Positions 42,951 to 57,400 are shown, numbered from the stretch's first letter. The stretch: 64,000 bases of DNA from Zygnema cylindricum (GCA_037447655.1 JBBHKE010002466.1:201698-265697), one strand, 5' to 3'. The notes: generated by a model from the letters alone, not told the origin. Made by a program: numbers and translations.

Positions 42951-45900
42951 AAGCACTCAGGCCACGTGGATACTATTTGGACGACTGGACGAACAGGTGA
43001 TTAAGCGCGGCAGAGAAGGATATCGGTAGTGATCTGTATCGAACGAATTTTTCGTTCGACTAAAAGCGCTTCGATATATCTGTACAACATTCGGTGTAGA
43101 TCGCTATTTTTACCCTTTCTACTTTTAGATAGGATTATTTTCTACTCTTAAAAAAAGCCATTTGTATTCAAGCTCATCTACATGTATACTATTCAGGTTC
43201 AAAAAGAAGAACATTTTATTTCCAAAAAAGCGATGGTTAAACCATCTAGTTACAAAGCATGATTGAAATGTAGTAGTTGTTGACGATCATTAAAGGTAAG
43301 AGGTGAAAACGTCAACGGACTTCAAACTTAAAACGCAGAGCAAAAAAATAAAATTCTGCAAAATGAAAGACATAAAAGCAAACACAAAATTGTACTAGCA
43401 GAAAAGCTACTCCATACCATGACAACAAAAGGGGAAATTGGCCCCGTCCCAAATCTTAAGACTATGCCACACTAAAGGTCAAAATAACGAATATCATCTA
43501 AATGCACCAGATGGCACAATAATAAGTCTCAAAGTCTAAAAACAACAGGTGCCACCGTGCACTTCTAAATGAGGGTCGGAGTTTAGGCACGATGAAGAGC
43601 GGCGACGATATGTTGGCGGCAAAAAATTGACACGAGAGGTTGGAAAGGGCTACCATGTCCTCTAACTTCACGTCAAGCACAATCACGAAAGAGGGTATCC
43701 AAAGATGGGCCCAAGGTCACGAAGATCTCCAAGGAAAGTGGCATGAAGCTGCTAGCCAATCGGGTTGTCTGTGCCCATTGTCTTGTTCTTCATAAGTCGT
43801 TGCATCTCAAGCCGCGACACCCGTATGTAATCCTGCACGTGGGGAAAAATTAGGGTGGTGCAAGGCTTTAGGAACTATGCTGCCCAGTGTTATTCCCACT
43901 CCGAGGAAAAACACAAGATCCACTTGAGGGTCGCGAATACCCCAAAATTGATTACGTGGCGAGGTATGTCCATGTACATGCTTCACTTCTCACTAGTTAT
44001 TACATCTCAAACCATATTGTGCAACCGTACAAACAACTAATAAATGGAATTTGTAGGCTAACCTTAAATGTAACAGGGCTTTGCCCAAAAGGGAAGGGTG
44101 CCACAAGTGAAGGCGTAGTCGAATTGCAGATGAAAAATGAGGAGAAGACAAGCGGAGAGAGGCAAGAATTAGTGTAGCGAAAAGGCTCAAAATGACAATT
44201 TTATATGGTCACTATTGTTATTTTCAAGTTAGTTAAATTTTCTTTTTGTTTAAATACCAAAAAAAAAAAACACACAACGGCGGAGGAATCTGTGGCATAA
44301 TTCAAAATAGAGTGCGAATGCTTTTACAAGTAGCTGAATGAATTTGTACAATTAATTTTGTAATTTTGTACATTATTTCAACACTTCTTGTACAGACGAA
44401 CAATAAACATACTTTGTCGTTTTTCACCAGACCGTCAAGTGTACGGAAAAAAATGTTAGATGTAACATATTCCCGCGAAAAAACATTAGACAAGATATTT
44501 AAGTCGACAAAGTTTGTTGCCTACTTAAAAAGGCCAAAAATAAATTGAAGAAATTATTCTGATACACGTTGAAACCTAATGTAAAAACGTGGAGGTGGAG
44601 TAGAGAGGGAGAGAGGAGGGGAGGGGGAGGAGGAGGGGACGGGGAGGGGGACGGGGAGGGGAGGGGGTGGGGGCGGAGTGGGAGGGGAATGGGGAGGGGG
44701 GTGGGATTTATGGGAGGGGAGGAGAGGGGGAGGGGGAGGGTGATGGGAAGGGAAAGGGGTAAGGAGAGGGGGAGGGAGGGGTGTGGGGAGAGTTGGTGGT
44801 ATAAACCACGAATTGTCCACTCATGTCAAAAAATTAGACAAATTACAGGGTTTGGTTTCTATAGGAATTGGTCTTCTCAAGTTTCTATATGGAAAGATTT
44901 TACGAGACTTATTTTATGAAAAAAAAAAACAAAAGAAATCATTTAACGGAAACAAATATCATACTGGTCGAGGAAGAAATGGAATTGGAAAACCTAATGC
45001 AGGTGAAAGCAAACAAAAATGAAAACGAGTCGAAAGAAAGAAAGAAACTAACACAATTAAGGGAAAGCCAACAATGGGCAATAAAAAGGACAATAATCTC
45101 AAAAGAACAACAAAAAAACGGGCCCAAAACAAAAACTAGCTAACCGAACTTTAAGATAACTAAAAATTAAATGCCAAAACAAACCGCTTAAGTCTCGTAT
45201 GCGTAGAAGCGCACACTAAGCGAGTTTCGAAACATGTTTATAATTTATAGCAACACTAGTAAGCTTACACTTGTTGTCAAACCACTCATAAATGTTGAGG
45301 ACAAACAGGAAGAAAGCTATATCTAAGATTGCTCTTAAGGCCCCTCTTTTCGAAAAGACACTGACATGGTGTAATTGTGAAGTCATCAAAAGCAACTCCC
45401 ACAAATTAGCCAAAAACAACCGAATATTTGGACCACCATCTGAATAAGTCGCCCATATCAACTTTGTGTGCATGATTGTAATAGGGCGAAACGCTGGAGG
45501 GTCACCGGCGCGGAAAGAGCTCAGAGTCGGCTCGAACCAGTGGAGTTCCATGTCGGCGCCGTTCCATGTCGGCTCGGCGCCGGTTCACTGAGCCAATCAC
45601 TCTCCTTCCTCTTTTAGCGGCATGTGCGGCCACTCCAACATGTTGAGCCACTTGACCAACGATTGTAAACCTAGGGAATATTGTCAAACGTTGTAACCAA
45701 AAATACACCAGGGACCATCGAGCAAACCAAATCAATCCCCTACGAAAGCAATATCATGAGACCACACGACGAACAACATGACCACCCTCAAAATCGACGA
45801 ACGGAATAAAGTCGTCAATGGTGGCGTGTGGGAGCTCATCTCCCTTTCAAAAGAAGCAACAAAGCAAATGGACGTCATCGAGTTGAAGGACATCGTAGCA

Positions 45901-48158
45901 AGAGCATATGAGAGACCCGAGTAAAAAGGATATGAGAGCCCAAGGCTCTTTCCAGGGCCGGTGGTAAATTGAGCACATGTGGAATGTAAAGTGGAAAAAA
46001 TCATCCTAACACATAACTATGCTCTGAAACCAGGGCCCTATAGAGAGGATGTGCACTTGATGAATCACATGGAAGCGTCTCGACAACCTCGGATCAAAAG
46101 GTGATGACAACCCATATTCCGTAAAGTAAGGGAAGGGATATGATAGGCTGCTTTTAAAGGAGATTACTGGAAGGAGGAGACATCGTCCAAAACATGAGGG
46201 ATGATAGTAGCGAGAATAAGAGCACCCCCAACCCAAAAATGAAAGTCACGTGTGGAGACAATAAGACACCAACTCCCCAGATAGGCTACTGGCGCCACAC
46301 GTGTCTTAAATGTTGAACGGGAATCGTTGTTGACGGGCATGGATCCATGAACGCGAGTCGCTGGCCTAGACTATCGACCAAAAGCCTCGCGACTTAATAA
46401 GGCGTGGTCGATGTCCATGAGGCTGTCATAGAAGGCGAATAGAGATGAGACAAAAGAAGGGAGGGGGAGTGGAATTGCGGGTGGTGTAGGAGGTGTGGGT
46501 GAAACACATCGTCAATAGATTAAAAGCCCACGTGAGACAAATCAATATAAAGAGTGGAGCAAAGAAAGAGTGGACTAAAAATAAATTAGGCCAGAAATGT
46601 ACTTGAGCCAAGCAAGCACACTAAAACTTAAATGCCCTCGGGTGGAGTGGAAGTTATGAAAACCATGGTTGGAAGTGAAAGATGGAGGGATATCAAGAGG
46701 TGACGAAGCAAAACACTTAGATAGTTGAAAATTCTACCAAACGATCTTTTGAAAAGTTATAGGCCAGGACAACTTAGTTCATAAGTTTGATAAAATGTGT
46801 GCCGTCTCCCACTAAAGGGAAGAGGGAAGAGGGAAAAGTGGAACCAAAAGCTCGTCAGGCCTAGTAAAGAGCAAGGGCGAATAAATGCTGGTTGTAGAGA
46901 AAAGAGGAACATTACCACTATTAGCTGAGAAGAGATACTAATGATCAAAGAAAAGATGGTTTTTACAAGAAGGAAAAATTGCTCAATTGATGATGGGGCA
47001 TCCATCGCTATTCACGACTCTTCTCTCAATCTTATAGCTTTGGTACTTGAGCAACATGTATTTTTTTGAAAAGTTCTTTTTCTTTTGTGTGTTTTTACAA
47101 ATGGCATTCATTGTTAAGTAAACAAGTAGGCTTCTGACATACACTAGAAAATATTTCCAATTTGTTTCTGGGTTTCGTTTTCAGCATTTATATATTGTTC
47201 TTCACTTACCTCAGCCTAAAAACATATGATCCTATTAACGATATGGGCAACGAATTGGGGTGGTTACATTGCCAAACATTCTTGCCAGATTTTCTATATT
47301 CGCGAATATTTGTCTGACAGATCAGTTTTTCTATGCCAACGTCTGACTTTGTTTGACTTTGTAATCACACTTCAATTTTTGTTTGACCTCTTAAACTGTG
47401 ATCGATCTGCTATCAAAAACCCTAAAAAAAACACACTGTATTACAATGAAGTTAGTAGTGGGATAACCAAATTTGTTGATTCTCGTGTAAATTCAACCAT
47501 ATCTCACTTCTTAACTGTTTCACTTCTGACAATTTCCGCCATTTGAAATGTTTTGCACATTAGAGTGAATACAATATCTTTCTGTACTTGCCTTTTCCAA
47601 TAATTTAATAGATTTAAAACTCCACAAATAATTTTGTTATGTAACCCTTAGAGAAACAGTTTGTAAATTACAAATGTTGAATAGTTGATTGCACATATAT
47701 TTCTTGGAGCTTAACATAAATTTACTTGGTGATTAACATACATTTTTCGGATAGAAACATGTATTTGTTGGAGATTATTAAAGATTTTCTCTTCAATTCT
47801 TTTAAAATTGCCGTGCCACATTTTTTGGCCCGAATGTTGATCCCTTTTTCTTCTTTGTTGAGAGAATGATCATTCGAAAGCAAAAATGTTTCCGAAATTC
47901 ATAACAACAACACCATCATGTAAAAAATAAAAAATAAATCAAAATGATATAAAAAAGAGAAAAAAAAAACATGCACCCAAAAAAATGTAAAGAAAAAGAG
48001 CATTGTTTTTGAACTTCATCCCTTCCGAATAAGATTCCACAAATTGTTAGAAACATAAAACATCGAAATTTCAAATTTAGAAGCAATATTAAGAAGACAC
48101 ATTAAAAAAAAAAAAAAAAATTGATAAAAAAAAAAAAAAAAATTCCTTAAAAACACAA

Positions 48159-48200
<42 letters not shown>

Positions 48201-48205
48201 AAAAA

Positions 48206-48245
<40 letters not shown>

Positions 48246-48425
48246 ACCACAAAAAAAAATACAAAAATTCGGGTGGGTAAAAGTTTCGCCAAAAAAAAAA
48301 AAAAAAAAAAGCAAATCCATAAACTTGAGTCGAAGAGAAAAAAGTAACAAGCGAGAAAAACAAGAAAAAAAGAAGAAAAACGAACAGAAATTATTTAAAA
48401 AGATTTCCCATTTGCAAAAACTCAC
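42951..48425. other. Region without a recognised intact gene
   Basis: It holds a GGA-rich tract (44590-44790), a decayed plus-strand frame at about 45780-46120 (MTTLKIDERNKVVNGGVWEL and, shifted, NYALKPGPYREDVHLMNHME) of unknown origin, and long A/T runs at 48100-48310. The missing last exon of the PheRS gene should lie here. The best in-phase candidate is 47144-47215 on minus (TTTTTAG|GCTGAGG..., 23 codons, then stop), with only weak resemblance to family C-termini. Confidence 0.35.
48100..48315. repeat. Poly-A/T tracts in the last PheRS intron
   Basis: Runs of 15-40 A residues interrupted by single bases; poly-T on the coding strand. They start about 110 nt after the exon 9 donor. Confidence 0.95.
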
Positions 48426-51400
48426 CTGAATATCATCGATTTCCTCATTTGTGAGACTCCTTTCCATAGATCGATATGTTATTCTATAACAGTGACTCGT
48501 TAAACCCTTTTTGTTCGTAAAATTATCAATCAGTTTCACCTGAAATTTCCTCCACCCATTTGTACACTTTAATATCAAAGCTTCTTTTCCACATGGGTAG
48601 CTTTAAGCACGTTTCTATTTTTCTTTGGTCATAAGTTGCTAGAAGCGCATTGCATTGCATCAAATTCCAAAAAATTGCGAAAAGACTCTTTTGTCTTCGT
48701 GCCAAAATAAACTATCACCCAATATACAAATTTACCACGGTACCACAATATCACAGTACCGCAACTTCACGATACCACAATATCACAGTACGATAATATC
48801 ACAGTACCACAATATCACCGCACAATAACATCAAGGTACCACAATATCACGAAACCACAATATCACATTACCACGATATCATGATATCTCACGATTTATG
48901 CCATACAGGATACAGAGGACGAAACTGTAAACACAGTACAGCCATCACTATTAGAGTTAATAATCGTAAAACGAGTCCCTGTTTTTCTGACCCAAAATCA
49001 TAACTTGAAGTTAATAACGCTAATCACTAAGCGGCACCATTAAGTGGCATTTAATGAGCCACATGGCAAAACAAAATTGAGTACAGTTAATTCTAATGAA
49101 GAGTCAACTCTAATAATCTGCTAACTCTAATAGAGATGGGTGGTGACAGTACTGCACTGCCCATCGCTATTAGTGTTAAACTTTTTTCGGGCAGCAAAAG
49201 TACTTTTTTCTACCTACATACTTTTCCGATTTTTGATCCCGGCATCACCCTCGAAAGGTAAGACCGTTACCTACCGATCGCTTGCCTCAAAAAGGAAATC
49301 TAACGGTTACCAACAAAGTTCAACACCTTCAACTGCTAAAAAACAGTTTAAGACTTAAAGCCATTCACAATGTACCGGTACTTGGCACCTATCGATAGGA
49401 ACAGCTCTAAAACCAGCCATGGAGCTCACAAATAATCAAGTTCAAAAAAAAAACCAATTAAAACTAAAAAATATCTCCAAAATCAATTAAGAAAACGACT
49501 AAAAATGACTAAACGCCTACAACTTGTCATTCAAATACACTTAAGCCGCCTAACTACACCTAAGTCCTTCGATAAGAAACCATCAGCCCTATGGCTTTTG
49601 GTTTTTGTGTGCGTCATATTGCATATCGCACACGATACGCGATATTGAAGTGGAAAAATACCACATATCGAAGGCATTTTCACGACCCCATCTAGTGTAC
49701 CCCGTCTTATGTACTGAGAAATTACCCTCGACGCAATTCACTAAATTTCAGAGTTTGATAATGCTTTCAAAAGCATAAATTTTCATTATTTCTAAAGACC
49801 GCCGAACAATTACCCTAAATCCTACAAAATTGAAAAAGTATTCAATTTTATATGAAGTATGATCCACACCCTGTTTATCATCTTTTTTGTGGTTACCACG
49901 GTTTAAAAATCGCCACTGAAGTCAGTGTGGATAACTTTCTGATTCCTCCAGAAAATGTCATTTTCTTACCTTTCTGTTTTCTGTTTTTCAATTTCTTATT
50001 TCTGAACTCTGTTATGCATATTCCATTTTCCATTTTCCAGTATTCTATTTTCCCATTTCACATATTGAGTTTTTGCGTTTTCCGATATCTATCTTTCCAT
50101 ATTGACTTTTCTGTTTTGCGTTTCCCATTTTCCCATCTCTCATTCTCCCATTCGCCTAATTTCCATGATGAGTTTTTACATTTTGCAATATCTAGTTTTC
50201 CGTTTTCACTTTCCCATTTTCCAGAAAATAGAAAAAGTTTTTTTTGCACTATTCCGTTTACCTGTTCTGCCAAATCGCCGGCCAATCCTCTCACAACTTC
50301 ACAGAAATTATTTTCAGTGAAGTCGTTGTTAATCCAGAAACTGATGTCTTTGTAACAAGGGGGGAACTGCAAAAGAGGGAGAGGGAGAGGGAGAGGGGGA
50401 AAAAAAAGTGTCAATTCACAAGAAAAAAGAAGAAAAGAACTGAGAAACAGAGAAAGTGAGAAAGTGAGAGATTTAAGAAATGTTGCAAAAAGAAGAGGGG
50501 CAGAATAGATAAAACTAGGATAGAACAGTGAGAGAAAAAAGAAAAGAGGGGGAGAACACATTGACACAAAGTGAACTTAATTTGCTTTAGAAGAAAGTAA
50601 AAAAAGCGTACCTTTGAAAAGGATTTAAACTTTAAGCCCAACTGCCCGGCCTTGAACTGTTTATAAGTCAAACCGCCACCCCCAGCCCCACATCCCCCCG
50701 AAAAAAAGTCACATAAAAGATAGATAAGGAGAGAGGGAAAACATCGAATCGAGAAGGAGAAAGGGGAGAAAAGAAACCCTAAAAATTCAAAATTTTCCAT
50801 TCCTTCTTTAAAAAACGATAATTCATCTCGAGAAACCCAGTCTTTCGCCCCACAAAAAAAAAACCTCCTCTTTTCACACGGAAAATCATCTCCCCCCCCC
50901 CCTTCAAAAAAATGGCCAAACTTAAAAAGTCAAAACCCTGAAATTCCTCCAAAAAGATAATGGAAAACTCCCTCTGTATCGCCTCAAACCTCCTTCAAAT
51001 CTTCCTAAGACTCCCTCCTAAATTCTCCTTCAACCTCCCTCCCCTTCCTCAAACACCCTCAAGAACCTCCTTTCCTACCTTTCCCTCTTTCCTCCCTTCG
51101 TTACCTCCCTTCCCTCACTCCCCCCCCCCCCACTCCCCCTCACTCTCTCACTCCCTCGGCTTCCCCCAGAGTCTCAAGAACTCCCCCAAAGAACCCCAAA
51201 AGCCTCCTCTCCCTCTCCCCCGCAAAAAATTCCCAAAACCCTCTCCCTCTCTCTAAAAAAACCTCAATACTTTTCCCTCTCTTCCCGAAAACTCTCCGTC
51301 CCTCTCTCACTCCCTCTCCCTCCCTCTTTCTCCCTCTATCTCCCTCTCTATCCCTGCTCTCCTCACTTTTCCTCTCTCTCCCTCTTTCCTTCACTCTCCT

Positions 51401-54400
51401 CCTCTCTTCCTCTTTCTCTCACTCCCTCTCCCCCTTTCTCTCCCTCCCTCAATTGAGTTGTGAACCTCAGGTCCGTTGTCGGGAATCTCAAACATCACCA
51501 TGGCCAGTCTCTCCATTCCAAAAACCTCAAAAACCTCTCCCTCTCTCTCCCAAAACCCTCCTCTCTCTTCCTCTCTCTCTCCCTCCTCACCCTCTCTGTC
51601 TCCCTCTCTCCCTCCCTCCCTCTTCACCTCTCTCCCTCCCCCCCTATCCCTCCCTCCCCAACTCCTCTGCTCTCCCTCCTTAGCTCTCTCCCTCTCCCTC
51701 ACCTGCGTCATGACCTTGGCTCTGTCGACCAGAACAGACGAATGCCAGGAAATCTCAAACAGCACCATTGCAAGTCTCTCCAGTCCCAAACCCTCAAAAA
51801 ACCTTCAAAAAAACCTCAACCCCAAAAAACCTCTCCCTCTCCCTCTCCCTCTCCCTCCCTCACCTGCGTCGTAAACCTTGGGTCTGTCGACCAAAAAAGT
51901 CGAATATCGGGAATCTCAAACAGCACCATAGCCAGTCTCTCCAGCCCCAATCCAAAGGCCCAGGCCCTCTTGTCCCCCAATCCGCATCCCTCCATTATGG
52001 CCTGCTGGGTAACGCCGCACCCCAGGACCTCCAGCCACTCACCCTGTGGAGGGGGGTAGAGGGAGAGGGAGGGAGAGGGAGGGAAGGGGGAGGGAGGGAG
52101 GGAGGGAGAGGGAGAGAGGGAGAAGGGGAGGAAGAGGAAGAGGGAGATGAGAGTGTGCATGAGGGGGAGGGGTGGGAAAGCTAGAGAGGGGGAGAGGAGA
52201 GAGGGAGAGAGAGGGGTGAGGATGTGTGTATAATGCTGGAGGGAGAGGGGGAGGGAGAGAGAGAGAGAGGGGGGAAGCGTGCATGATGGCTCTGATACCG
52301 CAGGGGAGGACTTCCAGCCACAAACCCGGGGTAGAGGGAGGGGAAGTGGGAGGGGAAGGGCAAACAAATTGTGCATGATGCTGGGGGGAGGGAGAGGGGG
52401 AGAGGGAAATGGAGGGAAGGGGAGAGGGGGAGGGGAGACTAGGGGATGCTACACTAACACCACAGCCAAAACATCCAGCCAGCCCTTTTGCCAGGAGAGG
52501 GGGAGGAAGAGGACACAGAAAATATGAGGGAGGAGAGAGAGACAGAGAGGGAGAGATGCGTGTGACAATTTTCAGTTCATCCACTGGAAATCCGGTGCCT
52601 TCGGGAAAGAGAGAAAGGTCCTGCTTGGAGAGAGGGGAAGAGCGAGAGATGGAGAGAGAGGAGCGAGCGGAAAAGGGAGAGGAAAGCAAGAGAGGGAGAG
52701 GGGGAGAGGGAGAGAGAGAGAGAGGGAAGCCCCACTTGGAAGAAGATTTCCAGTTCGTAGGAGGGGTCTGTGAAGGGGAAGTAAGCGTCCACCCACCGCA
52801 TCTCCACATTGCCTGAAAAAAATGGAAAAAAAAAGAGTAAAAAAAACAAACAAGGGGACAAGTAGACAACTAGGCAAATAAATAAATAAGCAAATCAGTA
52901 AATTACAATATGAGGGAAAAAACAAACACATAAACAAATATAGAGAATTTTAGTTGAGCAAAAGAGAACCGGAAAAAAGAGAAAAAAACTTATAGATAAA
53001 TAATCGAGGGAACAGGAAAATATCTCAGTAAACAAGTAAATGAACTAATTAATAAAGTAGTAGACGAGGCTAATAAATAAATATAGAAATTAGACAAATA
53101 TATAACTGAGAACGGGATGGAACTAGTTGCAAGAGATGGAAAAAATCGAAGAGAAGCCCAAAAAACAAAAGGGTGGGAAAAAGTTGAAGGAGAAAGAGGT
53201 AGTCTCTCCTCTCATGGTCAGTGGTACTGATAATTTTACAGACTGGAGATCAATAACAATTTGTTATTGATTCATTCATTTTCGGAGGAAAATTGAAACT
53301 AAAAAGAAATGTAAAAAGGACGAGAAGGGAAAGAAAAAGCACTCCATCTATTTTGCAGAAGAAGAAAAAAGGGTCTTCTGAAAAATAAACGCCTTACAAT
53401 AATAAATAACCCAAAAACTGACTGAAATGACACTTTATTTGACCAAAAAGTTGTTTAACTGACCGAAAAGATGTTTTGCTAACCGAATAGGTGCTTTACT
53501 GACCCAAAAAAATGACGCAAAAGTTGTTTTACTGACCGAAAAGATGCTTCACTGACCCAAAAACTGACGGAAATGACATTATATTTGACCAAAAAATTGT
53601 TTTACTGACCAAAAAGATGTTTTGCGAGGCCCTCCAGAGTGGCCTTCAATTCCGTGGCGGCCAAAGTTGTGGAGTCGACTCCCGCCGCCTCCCACTCCTC
53701 CGGCTCAAACACGCGAAATCCCTCCATCTGGTTTCAAAAAAATAAAGGTTGAAATAAAGAAAAGGTAAAAGAAATAAGTTAGTTAACAACGTAAGTTGGT
53801 TGTTGTGATCGAAGCAATTGAAGAGTGAGGAGGGAGGGAGGGAAAGCCCTCCATCTGGTGCAAAGAAAAGAAAGGGAAAAAAATTATAAAAGATAAAGGA
53901 GATAAGTCAGTTAGTGATAGAGATTAGTTATTCTAATTAGGACAATTGAAGAGCGAGGGAGGGAGGGAGGCAAGGCGGGAGGGAGGGAGAGGGGAGGGGA
54001 AGCGGGAGAGGGAGGAGAAGGGGGGCAAAGGGGGGAAGGAGGGAGATGGAGAGGGAGAGGGAGAGGGAGAGAAAGAGAGAATGAGAGAGGGAGAGAGAGA
54101 GTGGGTACTACCAAACCATTCCGAAAACCCTAAAATATCCCCTAGAAATCAGTAAGAGAAAACCTAAACCACTCTCGAAAATAAGCAAATCCACAAAGAA
54201 TCCTAAAAATGTCACACAATAATAAAAAAAAAGATCCAAGATTTACCCTCCCAACCGAAACAACAACTTTAACATCATATAAAAAAAAGAAAACCCAAAA
54301 AACCTCTGCTCAAAAAAGGCAAAAATGCCACAAACACCACGCCCCAATACTAAAGAAAACCCAACAAAAAAGCTCGACTTAAAACGAACAAAAAAAAAAC

Positions 54401-57400
54401 AACAACTCTCCTGCCCACAAAAAAAAACCGTGAAAGAAGAAAACCTTGAAAGAAAAAAAACCATGAAAGAAAAAAACCGTGAAAGAAAAAAAACCATGAA
54501 AGAAAAAAACCGTGAAAGAAAAAAAACCAACATACCTGATGAAAGACTGGATAATGAGTGGCGTCAATCGAATCTCGTCGATAAACGTCTCCCGTAATCA
54601 AAAAATGAGTGTGACCTTGTCGCAACATTTCCGCTTGATGGGCACTTGTATGGCAGCGAAGTACTGTTTCCGAATTGACATAATAGGTGTCATTGTAGCC
54701 TCTACTGACGTGATCGGCGGGAATAAGAATATCATCGAAGTTCTGGAGTGAAGAAAACCCAAAAATTAACAAGGAAAATGCAGAAAAGGACGGTGAAAAA
54801 ACCATCTAAGGGCTTCCGTTGGCATGTGAACAGTTTTTAAACAGTTTCCAGACGATTTTTCTGGTGGGAATAGACAGTTTTTGAGACATCCTTTATAATT
54901 TTTAAATAATGTTGAACAAATTTGGGACAGTAATGTAATTTTGTCAGTTCTCAGAAAGTTTCACGAGGTTTTGGACCATTTTGTTAAGCTGCACTCTAGT
55001 TTTTGTACATTTTCAACACAATTTTGACTTAAGGTGATTGAATTTTTTACATAAACTTAACTGAGAATCAATGGATGAAATTAAATGTGCGTTCATAACG
55101 CTGTTTAAAATCAGCTTCTTTACCATAAAATTCCCAAACAAAAAACTGGGCACATAGACACATATGAAAAGCCGTGCAACAATTATCTCTTTATGGCACC
55201 TTGAACTTAAATATATATAGAATGTTTTTTGTAAATTTCTGCAAATATCTAATTGTGATTCTTAACAGTTACTGTTACGGTTCTCCTGAACTGTATCCAT
55301 AATGCTCTCTTGTTACACCTCTCACCACAATTATCTGGATAATTGTAATTTCACAACCTCATTTCTGAGGATACATAAATATGTATAGACCACAGTTATT
55401 ATGAACCCTAGAATTTGTGGACACTTGGTGTCTTTATGTAAGCCTCATCCATATCCATTGGCAAAACAAATATTATTTTTATACCTATTAATGTGTCCAC
55501 ATTAAGAACACAAAAAACATACATAAAGAAAATTATGGATGTAAGTTGCACCCTAATCTGGCGGTGGATGTTCGGAAACAAAATAACAGAGACATCTTCT
55601 ATTATCTAAATTGTGGGAAAATACTTGGAGGACAGAACTGAAGTATTTCAATACCACCAAAAACTAACTAACTTCTTAAGATTACAAAAGAATGACGTCG
55701 ATCCTATTTAAACTGGACACACACACACAGACATATTTACAAATAATAACAATAATAAAGATTATTACTATTAGCAAATTTCATAAAATGATTTTCAAAG
55801 GTGTTTCAAGAGTGGGAATCTGGATGAAGTGATTGATATTTTACTACAAATAATGACTCCATATATTACAAAACCAAAACATGCCTTTTGAAATTCTCCT
55901 CACAAGTTACACTCAAAAGGGAAAGAAATGAAAGCTGCAGCCAAAAAAAATAAACAAGGGTAAAGGTTGCTTACCGCTTTTGTAGACACAATGGGAAAAA
56001 GGTCATCAAACTTCTTATATTTTGCACCATAATTCTTATCAAAATATTCATAAATTGCATTCTTCAAAATGCCGAGTGGATGATCATCACGTCGATGTAA
56101 CTGCATTCCGATTTTAGAAAAAATGCTATCGGAAACATTATTTGTGGGATCCTCCTCCTTTACTACCTCTGTCCCTCCACAGATAGCCTGCGCTCGCTGT
56201 GAGAATAGGGTGAAATAAAGTTCAAGTCACACTGACAAACCTTGACCAGTCAGCCTCATTTCTAATTATCCATTGTTTAAGTAAGTCAAAACTGATATCC
56301 AGTTCACACTTTTATTTTCAATTTCACCAACTTTTCAACATTCCGTATCCCATTAAATTTCCACTGAGAAATTGACATTAGATAAGACAACACAGTTTGT
56401 TTTATTTGCATAGTATAACTTCTTTTTTATTTACCTGTATCTTGTTTCCTTTATGCTTTCACTTTTGATTCATCTTCACATTGACTCCTTGGAAAGATCT
56501 TGTATTCAGTTTTACTTTGCCCAGTTCTTAATTCATACTTTCTGCATTTAATAGTATCTCAAAACACACTGGTGTTGCTAAAAAACCAGCTGGTATTGCT
56601 AACACACATACACACACACACACACACACATATATATACTCATATTATTATAATTATATGTAGTCTCACATTATCATCTATTTATCTCTGACACAGCTTG
56701 ATTATTGATTTAAATGCAACTTTCTTTACCATTTCCTGTTTGTGCCAATTTTAAGTCACTTTCCACTGAAAATCTCAATGTTTAATAAGAATCTTTACGT
56801 GTAGCAATTTTTCACGATCCTTCTTGAACTTATCCTGCTTCTTTAACCATTAATATCCATCAACATCTAAATCTTAATTCAACTCACTTATTCCGATTAA
56901 ACCTTAAGTACTAATAAATTACAGCTTAAATAAAAAGATGGCTAACACTAAGCTTTCAACACTAGAAGAATACAACATCACAATTTTCAACATTTTAAAA
57001 ATTTAAACCTTCAGCAAATATGTGTTTGTAATCATACGGAAAATGTACAGCCACAAAAACCATTGAAAACTATCTAAACGGACAACCAAATTTATCTTGG
57101 CACCAACCTTGCAAGACTAAGGAGATACATTATGTGGAGGTGAAAAAGAAAAGGCCATCACTTCACTATACCCATCCTTTCCTAGTGAATTTTGTTAAAT
57201 GCAATAAAGTAAAGTGCGAAAAATTTACTGCGTTTGGGAAACTTCTACTTAGGTAACCCTGGTTAAAATATACAACACTCCTTGGTTAACGAGTCTAGCA
57301 ACCACTAAGAGGTTGAGTCAACTCATGAATTTTGCTCTACTTTAGGTATAAAAAATGAAGAAAATAAAAAAAAACAAAATAAAATAAAGGAATCCAAAAG

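Larger units (their letters stand above)
51100..52735. repeat. Polypyrimidine/polypurine domain that switches strand at PheRS exon 6
   Basis: On the plus strand 51100-51860 is CT-rich and 52045-52735 is GA-rich, with CCCTCT/GGGAGA units. On the coding strand intron 5 is therefore polypyrimidine and intron 6 polypurine, and the switch coincides with exon 6 (51864-52043). Confidence 0.9.

Noticed and set aside
45216-47005. Series of minus-strand frames of 60-110 codons
   Set aside because: Unrelated to each other and without motifs. The plus strand of the same stretch reads more like decayed coding sequence.
56590-56640. Possible regulatory CA/TA element
   Set aside because: A short (CA)n(TA)n microsatellite in PheRS intron 1, with no further sign of function.
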